A stretch of DNA of 7,969 nt from an uncultured Clostridia bacterium (GTDB lineage: Bacteria; Bacillota; Clostridia; Oscillospirales; Acutalibacteraceae): assembly GCA_946628455.1 (NCBI GenBank), contig CAMOWP010000083.1, positions 1 to 7,969 on the forward strand, in the 5' to 3' direction. The translations under genes were made by a program, and so were the position numbers. Below are positions 3,800 to 7,969 of the stretch, one piece after another. Each line of letters begins with the position of its first letter. The first letter of the stretch is position 1. The notes beneath the pieces were generated by a model that made no database searches, was not told the DNA's origin, and saw only the letters and a list, made by a program, of their open reading frames with translations.

Positions 3800-6094
3800 A
3801 TGGGAATTTCAGATGTTAAATCCAAAGCCACAGGCTTGATAAGCGATGTAAAGCAGTATTGGAAAATACCGCCTAAGGGCAGGTATATGAATTATAAGGA
3901 AATCGCCGCGTATGCCTTCGGCGGTATCGGTGCATACTTTATCATTCAGCTTGGCTCAACGCTGATTGTAAGCACGACAAATATTATTGTCAGCACGGCT
4001 ATCGGCGTAGGCCCCTCACACACATATATTATCTATCTTCTTGCAACTCTTCTCAACATCCCGCTTACGGGCATCAGAGCAAATATGATAGATAACACCC
4101 GAGGCAAGGGCGGTAAATACAGACCGTATCTTCTCTCAATGGGAATACCGACCACTATTATAGCTCTGATATACGTCTGGTTCCCTTATCAGCAGATGTA
4201 TTCAATGTTCCCGGGCAAGGTATTCGGCTTTGAAAAGGGCTATCTTATTAAGGTTGCCGTCGTTTTCATATGCAACCTTGGGCTTCATTTCTTCTTCAAT
4301 TTCTTCAGGGACGCATATGAAAATCTTATCCACGTGCTTTCTCCGAACACCCAGGAGAGAACTGATGTTCTTGCGGTTAAGGCGGTTGTTTATTCGCTTG
4401 CGCCGTCAATTATGAACATTCTTAACCCTGTTATTGCTCAGTATTTTGCAAATAACGACCAAACCAATATCATAGTTTACAGAATCACATACCCGATTTA
4501 CGCCGTTTTAGGTATAGGGCTGACTATAGTTGTTTGGGCTAATACAAAGGAAAAAATCGTTCAGGCTAAAACGCACACAATTCAGATAAGATTTATTGAT
4601 GCGCTCAAAGAGGTTGCAAAGAATAAATATTTCTGGATTATTTCTCTTGCGGGCTGGCTTGGCTTCCTCGAGATGGCGTATACAAATATCCTTCTTTATA
4701 ATCAGAGCTACGGCCACACGGCAAGCGGAAATCAGTACGCCGTTGCATGGACTCTTATCGGCAACGCCTCTCTCTGGGGAATGCTTTTTGCACCGTTTTT
4801 CGTTAAGCGCTTCGGTAAGAAAAGAGTGCTTGTTACGGTTAATATGATGAACGTTGTCTGTATTCTTCTTATGATTCTCAACGTCCGCTCCTTCTGGTGG
4901 CTTGTTTTCTGCATCTGGCTCAACTATCTTTTCAGCTCTGTTGAGCAGATTACAACCCCTGCAATCCAGGCGGATATAAGAGATTATCAGCAGTATCGCT
5001 CAGGCGAGAGAATTGACGGTATGTTCGCCGCCGTTGCAACTATCGGCAGCGTTGTAACGCTTGCTACCTCCGCCGTTCTTCCTGCAATTCAGGAAAAATT
5101 CGGTATTTTTGAAGGCAACGGATACGAGAAGCCTTACGACATTCTTGACATAACAACGGGACAGACCGATTTACTTTACAGATTCCTTCCCGCGCTCATT
5201 ATTATGGCGGCAGTCGGCGCGTTCCTTAACGTTGTTCCTTATTTCTTCTATGATTTTAACGAGCAGAAGCAAAAGAGCGTTATCCGCGTGCTTCAGGTAA
5301 GAGCTCTTTTTGAGGACTATTCAAACGGCGCACTTAAGGACGAGCAGCTTGTTGAAGCAATCGAGCTTGTTGAAAATGCACGCAAAATGGCTGTTGCAGA
5401 GCCCAAGGAGGTTTCAAAGAACAGCTACTTATCTCTTAAGGGAGCACAGCGCAAGGAAGCAAAGAAGGCTTATAAAGAGGCGCTTGAATTTAACGAGGAT
5501 ATTGAGGTTTCAAAGTTTGTCTGCGACGAGCTTGAAAAGTTTGACACCGAGCTCGGACGCCACAAGGTTGAAACTTATACAGAAATTTATAACAGAGGAA
5601 TCGATTACATAAGAACCGTTGATTATAACGAAATCAGAAACGAGCTTAAAGCAGCTAAGAAGCTTCCTAAAAATACAGAGGAAGAGAAGAAGTTCAGAGA
5701 ATTTAAGATTGAGCTTCTCAAGTCCGTCGTTTCAGCTCATAAGGCGTATAACAAATATTACGGCTCTCTTTATGAGATGAAGGAGCCCGATATGGAAGAG
5801 CTCACAGTTCTCTTTGATAAAGAGGATGAGCTTAACGAAAGAATTGTTGAGCTGAATAAGGCAGGCAACAAGGCAGAGGCTAAAGCTCTCGTTGATGAGA
5901 GTAAAGAAATCCAGAAGAAGGCAAAAACGCTCATGGATGAATTTGCAAAATTCAACCGTGCCGCAAAGCCTTATAACGACGCAGAAAAGCTTCTCAAGCA
6001 GAAGGAAAATTACAGCCGTCTTGACGAAATCTCGGCTAAATATCTTGAAATTAAAAGCTCTGCCGACACAGAGAGCGAAACAGAAACAGTTTAA
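3800..6094 (+). CDS. GPH-family sugar:cation symporter with long charged C-terminal extension
   Basis: Residues about 34-485 form a 12-helix major facilitator of the glycoside-pentoside-hexuronide (GPH, melibiose-carrier-like) family, which imports sugars with Na+ or H+. Family markers are visible: IDNTRGKGGKYRPYLL (97-112) corresponds to the conserved D-x-T-x-x-R-x-G-x-x-R-P block after helix 2, and ADIRDYQQYRSGERIDGMFAA (391-411) to the conserved AD-x-x-DY...G-x-R-x-x-G block in the C-terminal half. The substrate cannot be told from sequence. Residues about 486-764 form a Lys/Glu-rich, largely helical, probably cytoplasmic tail with predicted coiled-coil character. Unlike LacS-type symporters it shows no PTS IIA-like domain, and I recognise no other family. 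The usual GPH length is about 450-500 residues, so 764 is long. The tail is in frame with no sign of a frameshift. The start is supported by AGGGGAG 7 bases upstream. The mutase gene follows after 15 bases. Confidence 0.9.
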   Translation: MGISDVKSKATGLISDVKQYWKIPPKGRYMNYKEIAAYAFGGIGAYFIIQLGSTLIVSTTNIIVSTAIGVGPSHTYIIYLLATLLNIPLTGIRANMIDNTRGKGGKYRPYLLSMGIPTTIIALIYVWFPYQQMYSMFPGKVFGFEKGYLIKVAVVFICNLGLHFFFNFFRDAYENLIHVLSPNTQERTDVLAVKAVVYSLAPSIMNILNPVIAQYFANNDQTNIIVYRITYPIYAVLGIGLTIVVWANTKEKIVQAKTHTIQIRFIDALKEVAKNKYFWIISLAGWLGFLEMAYTNILLYNQSYGHTASGNQYAVAWTLIGNASLWGMLFAPFFVKRFGKKRVLVTVNMMNVVCILLMILNVRSFWWLVFCIWLNYLFSSVEQITTPAIQADIRDYQQYRSGERIDGMFAAVATIGSVVTLATSAVLPAIQEKFGIFEGNGYEKPYDILDITTGQTDLLYRFLPALIIMAAVGAFLNVVPYFFYDFNEQKQKSVIRVLQVRALFEDYSNGALKDEQLVEAIELVENARKMAVAEPKEVSKNSYLSLKGAQRKEAKKAYKEALEFNEDIEVSKFVCDELEKFDTELGRHKVETYTEIYNRGIDYIRTVDYNEIRNELKAAKKLPKNTEEEKKFREFKIELLKSVVSAHKAYNKYYGSLYEMKEPDMEELTVLFDKEDELNERIVELNKAGNKAEAKALVDESKEIQKKAKTLMDEFAKFNRAAKPYNDAEKLLKQKENYSRLDEISAKYLEIKSSADTESETETV

Positions 6095-6109
6095 TTTCCG
6101 AGGTGAAAT

Positions 6110-7753
6110 ATGACTTACAGAGACAAGTTTAACGAATGGCTCGGCTTTGACGATATGACAAAAGCTGAGCTTGAGAGCATCAGCGATGAAAAGGAAATTG
6201 AGGACAGATTCTATAAGGATTTAGCCTTCGGAACGGGTGGGCTCAGAGGAATAATGGGCGCCGGCACAAACCGAATGAATCAGTACACAGTCGGCAAGGC
6301 TACTCTCGGGCTTGCGCATTATTTAAAGGCTAAATATAAAGGCAAGCTGTCCGTTGTTATTGCCTGTGATTCAAGGCTTAATTCTAAGGGCTTTCTCTGG
6401 GACGCGGCAAGAATTTTTGCCTCAGAGGGAATCAAGGTTTTTGCTTATACATATATAGTTCCCGTTCCCGTACTTTCATTTACAACCCGCTTTTTAAATT
6501 GCAACGCGGGCGTTATGATAACCGCTTCGCATAACCCTAAGGAATATAACGGCTACAAGGTTTTTGATTCAACGGGCTGCCAGCTTTGCACAAACGACGC
6601 AAAGGAGGCAATCTCGTATATCAACAAAATTGAAAACTACAGCGATATTTTTTCAAGTATCAGGCACGTTGACCATTATCTCAGGCACAAAAAGATTATC
6701 GGCATTTATGAAAACGAGCTTGACGAGTTCCTCAGAGAGGTTAAAAAGCAGTCTGTTTATGAGGAAAAATCAGACCTTAAAATTGTTTACACTCCGCTTC
6801 ACGGAACGGGTCTTGTGCCCGTAACAAGAGCTCTCGGCAATATGGACGTTACCGTCCTTCCCGAGCAGGAGGACCCTGACGGCAATTTCCCGACAGTAAA
6901 ATCTCCCAACCCCGAGGACAGAGCCGCGCTCTCGCTTGCCATAGAAAAGGCGAAGGAAATCGGCGCTGATATAGTTCTCGGAACTGACCCGGATTGCGAC
7001 AGAGTAGGTATTGCAGTCAGGGATAACAATGATTACGTTTTGTTCACGGGAAATCAGACAGGCGCGCTTCTTGTTAAATTTATCTGCGAAATGCACAGGG
7101 AGGAGCTTAGCGAAAAATCCACGCTTGTTAAAACAATTGTTACGAGCGAGCTCGGCGCAAATATCGGCAGAAGCTACGGCGTAAGTGTTGAGGAAACGCT
7201 GACGGGTTTCAAGTATATCGGCGATAAAATCAATCAGTTTGAAAAGGACGGGCGCAAGTTTGTTATAGGCTATGAGGAAAGCTACGGTTATCTTATAGGA
7301 ACTCACGCGAGGGATAAGGACGCAGTTGTTTCCTCAATGCTCATCTGCCAGATGGCGGCGTGGTATAAAAATCAGGGAAAAACGCTTGTTGACGCACTTA
7401 ATGAAATATACAGCGAGTTCGGTTTTTATCTTGATTATCTTGACAGTTTTGTTTTAAAGGGCAAGGACGGCGCTGAAAAAATACAATCTTTAATGGTTAC
7501 CTTCAGGGAGAAGGGAAAAACTCTTTTTGACGGTATAGATAAAATAATTGATTTTAAGGACGGCGTTGGCGATTTGCCGAAGGAAAACGTGCTTAAGTAC
7601 ATTTTCACCGACGGCTCCTGGATGGCGGTCCGTCCAAGCGGAACTGAGCCTAAAATCAAGGTTTATTACTCCGTTGTTGACCCCGACAGAGAAAACGCAA
7701 AAGCAAGGCTTGAAGGCTTAAGAAAGGTTATGGGCGATATAATCAATTCATAA
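6110..7753 (+). CDS. pgcA: Alpha-phosphoglucomutase / phosphomannomutase family enzyme
   Basis: The 547 residues carry every landmark of the alpha-D-phosphohexomutase superfamily, which interconverts hexose 1- and 6-phosphates through a phosphoserine. FGTGGLRGIMGAG lies at 40-52, the catalytic loop TASHNPKEYNGYKVF at 138-152 with Ser140 as phosphoserine, the metal-binding loop GTDPDCDR at 291-298 (Asp293, 295, 297), the sugar-specificity loop GYEESYGY at 387-394, and the phosphate-binding loop RPSGTEPKIKVY at 508-519. The length and the N-terminal FGTGGLRG resemble Bacillus PgcA-type enzymes of about 550-580 residues rather than the shorter phosphoglucosamine mutases. Glucose-1-phosphate to glucose-6-phosphate is the likeliest reaction, with mannose phosphates as a possible second substrate. 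The start is fixed by GAGGTGA just upstream and a 15-base gap after the transporter. The pairing suggests channelling sugar phosphates from imported glycans into glycolysis (inference). The symbol is assigned by similarity. Confidence 0.93.
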   Translation: MTYRDKFNEWLGFDDMTKAELESISDEKEIEDRFYKDLAFGTGGLRGIMGAGTNRMNQYTVGKATLGLAHYLKAKYKGKLSVVIACDSRLNSKGFLWDAARIFASEGIKVFAYTYIVPVPVLSFTTRFLNCNAGVMITASHNPKEYNGYKVFDSTGCQLCTNDAKEAISYINKIENYSDIFSSIRHVDHYLRHKKIIGIYENELDEFLREVKKQSVYEEKSDLKIVYTPLHGTGLVPVTRALGNMDVTVLPEQEDPDGNFPTVKSPNPEDRAALSLAIEKAKEIGADIVLGTDPDCDRVGIAVRDNNDYVLFTGNQTGALLVKFICEMHREELSEKSTLVKTIVTSELGANIGRSYGVSVEETLTGFKYIGDKINQFEKDGRKFVIGYEESYGYLIGTHARDKDAVVSSMLICQMAAWYKNQGKTLVDALNEIYSEFGFYLDYLDSFVLKGKDGAEKIQSLMVTFREKGKTLFDGIDKIIDFKDGVGDLPKENVLKYIFTDGSWMAVRPSGTEPKIKVYYSVVDPDRENAKARLEGLRKVMGDIINS

Positions 7754-7768
7754 TCAGAGGTAAATTTG

Positions 7769-7969
7769 ATGACAGTTAGCGAATACATTGAAAATGTTAT
7801 TCAGCCAAAGCTCCAGGGTGACGGCGGCTGGGTTGAGGTTAAAGCAGTTGATAAAAACGAGGTCACTCTTGTGTTCAGAGGGGAATGCTCAAAATGTCTG
7901 ATTCTTCACCGCTGTATTGCGTGGATTGAAGAGCAGGTCAAGGCTGATTTAAACAAGGATATTAAGGTT
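7769..7969 (+). CDS. NifU-like C-terminal domain protein (Nfu type), cut by right edge
   Basis: ATG 7769 opens a frame of 67 codons to the window end; AGAGGT (7756-7761) lies 7 bases upstream, and the gap to the mutase gene is 15 bases. The visible part covers most of a NifU C-terminal domain: IQPKLQGDGGWVEV (11-24) corresponds to the xxPxLxxDGGxVEL segment, and GECSKC (38-43) to the GxCxxC that binds an Fe-S cluster in Nfu proteins. A third Cys (C49) follows. Nfu proteins accept and deliver Fe-S clusters in the cytoplasm. Differences from the usual form are Trp21 where Asp is common after GG, and no Pro after the CxxC. The protein is probably a short stand-alone domain, since no N-terminal domain precedes it. 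There is no clear functional link to the transporter or mutase upstream. Confidence 0.85.
   Translation, partial: MTVSEYIENVIQPKLQGDGGWVEVKAVDKNEVTLVFRGECSKCLILHRCIAWIEEQVKADLNKDIKV

Noticed and set aside
3601..3831. 76-codon minus-strand frame across the small-ORF unit and the transporter start
   Set aside because: It runs through a terminator, a promoter and the start of the transporter gene on the other strand, has a low-complexity translation, and lacks a ribosome binding site.
5255..6094. PTS IIA-like domain on the symporter tail
   Set aside because: The tail is Lys/Glu-rich and helical throughout, and lacks the His-containing beta-rich sequence expected of a IIA domain.
6770..7306. 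178-codon open frame on the minus strand inside the phosphoglucomutase gene
   Set aside because: It is antisense to a gene with complete catalytic motifs, its translation shows no recognisable family, and I see no ribosome binding site or promoter for it. It is a shadow of codon bias.

Overview
The window looks like chromosomal DNA from a moderately low-GC anaerobic Firmicute, most likely a clostridial gut bacterium of the Ruminococcaceae/Oscillospirales type. This is inferred from the strong AGGAGG-type ribosome binding sites, near-consensus sigma-A promoters, AGA-rich arginine codons, and the protein families present (YhgE/Pip, GPH transporter with a long tail, single-domain NifU-like protein). 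The standard genetic code fits every gene. I see no tRNA, rRNA, insertion sequence, CRISPR array or prophage gene.

Layout. (1) Positions 1-1289, minus strand: a three-gene unit read leftward from a strong promoter at 1318-1346. It holds a family I inorganic pyrophosphatase, a two-helix membrane protein with a very acidic tail, and the start of a YhgE/Pip-family membrane protein that runs off the left edge. (2) Positions 1290-1423: a divergent promoter region with back-to-back promoters. (3) Positions 1424-3389, plus strand: a tightly packed unit encoding a MIF-family tautomerase homologue, a Sir2-type NAD-dependent deacylase, and a lipoprotein whose C-terminal half resembles a transglutaminase-like fold without its catalytic Cys and His. 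(4) Positions 3390-3799: a 410-base interval between the larger genes. It contains a self-contained small transcription unit: promoter with an inverted repeat, 5' UTR hairpin, strong ribosome binding site, a 30-codon ORF and an intrinsic terminator. The promoter of the next operon follows it. (5) Positions 3800-7969, plus strand: a GPH-family sugar:cation symporter with a roughly 275-residue charged C-terminal extension, an alpha-phosphoglucomutase/phosphomannomutase family enzyme, and a NifU-like C-terminal-domain protein cut by the right edge.

How the genes may work together. The transporter and phosphosugar mutase suggest uptake of a sugar whose catabolism yields glucose-1-phosphate (inference). 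The MIF/Sir2/lipoprotein unit has no function I can assign as a set. The pyrophosphatase is housekeeping, and its partners point to the cell envelope. The least explained parts are the 30-residue Met-rich peptide unit at 3482-3740, the degenerate transglutaminase-like lipoprotein, the acidic partner of YhgE/Pip, and the cytoplasmic tail of the symporter.
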